Shown: piece after piece, positions 5,887 through 5,949 of the stretch | How positions within the stretch are numbered: position 1 is the first letter of the stretch | How the letters are laid out: each line of letters opens with the position of its first letter | DNA from: Acidaminococcaceae bacterium | Lineage (GTDB): Bacteria > Bacillota > Negativicutes > Acidaminococcales > Acidaminococcaceae | Length of the DNA: 5,949 nt | Assembly: GCA_003512125.1 (NCBI GenBank) | Contig: DOSQ01000037.1 | Span: 1-5,949 of the forward strand | Reading direction: 5' to 3' | The notes under the pieces: generated by a model | What the model was told of the DNA's origin: nothing | Database searches by the model: none | What the model saw: the letters and a program-made list of their open reading frames with translations, nothing else | Program-made: the position numbers and the translations under genes

Positions 5887-5949
5887 CCGGATCCGGATCG
5901 TAGTGCAGGCCTGCAGCTTTTTGTTCCTTACTTATGGCGGCCGTCTCGG
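5876..5949 (+). CDS. N-terminus of a membrane protein, possibly a NapH/YccM-like polyferredoxin (cut by window end)
   Basis: Twenty-four codons are visible from ATG at 5876 to the window edge: MPINRIRIVVQACSFLFLTY, then GGRL. The pattern is basic residues, 'R-I-x-V-Q', and then the start of a hydrophobic helix. From memory this is how many membrane-bound proteins with tandem 4Fe-4S motifs (NapH, YccM, NosR C-terminal part, FtrD-like) begin. No cysteine cluster falls inside the window, so the assignment rests on this short motif and on context. The gene overlaps the preceding one by 11 bases in another frame and has its own strong ribosome binding site, so it belongs to the same operon. That a coding region starts here is much more certain than its function. 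Confidence 0.6.
   Translation, partial: MPINRIRIVVQACSFLFLTYGGRL

Noticed and set aside
1..5949. CRISPR array, tRNA, rRNA, insertion sequence or transposase
   Set aside because: No regularly spaced repeats, no cloverleaf-like segment, no transposase reading frame and no terminal inverted repeats with target duplications were seen on either strand.

Overview
The window looks like part of an iron- or metal-complex uptake locus from a low-to-mid GC, outer-membrane-bearing Firmicute, most likely class Negativicutes (Veillonella/Megasphaera/Dialister/Selenomonas relatives). Three things point there. It has genuine TonB-dependent outer-membrane receptors, so the cell has two membranes. It has strong Firmicute-style Shine-Dalgarno sites (AAAGGAG, GGAAGGAG, GAGGAGG) in an AT-rich background. 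The receptor leaders, which end in VYA-AE and are followed by a 'DEMVVTATRT'-type TonB box, are of a kind I associate with that class. The genus is not determinable from this sequence.

Minus strand, left side: two TonB-dependent receptor genes lie head to tail. The left one (1-1342) runs off the window and lacks the C-terminal part of its barrel. The right one (1628-3880, 750 aa, GTG start) is complete and ends in the aromatic residue expected of an outer-membrane barrel. A textbook intrinsic terminator (1588-1615) separates them. The left gene has its own promoter (1454-1482) overlapped by a perfect 17-bp palindrome (1477-1493), so the two receptors are probably transcribed and controlled separately. 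Their signal peptides are very similar (20 of 31 residues identical), although the mature proteins diverge.

Intergenic 3881-4096: a divergent regulatory region with two plausible promoters for the rightward genes, several short dyads and a weak Fur-box-like match. I see no convincing normally spaced promoter for the leftward receptor.

Plus strand, right side: a MerR-family regulator with a large C-terminal effector-binding domain (4097-4924) is followed after 83 bases by a gene for a secreted, C-terminally membrane-anchored protein of unknown family (5008-5886). That gene overlaps by 11 bases the start of another gene (5876 onward, cut by the window), whose N-terminus resembles membrane-bound polyferredoxins of the NapH/YccM type.

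Working model (inference): the receptors bring a scarce ligand across the outer membrane. The membrane-anchored periplasmic protein and the putative iron-sulfur membrane protein form an inner-membrane part of the same process, perhaps redox-linked. The MerR-type protein senses a small molecule and controls the divergent receptor and/or the rightward operon. The substrate cannot be read from this window.
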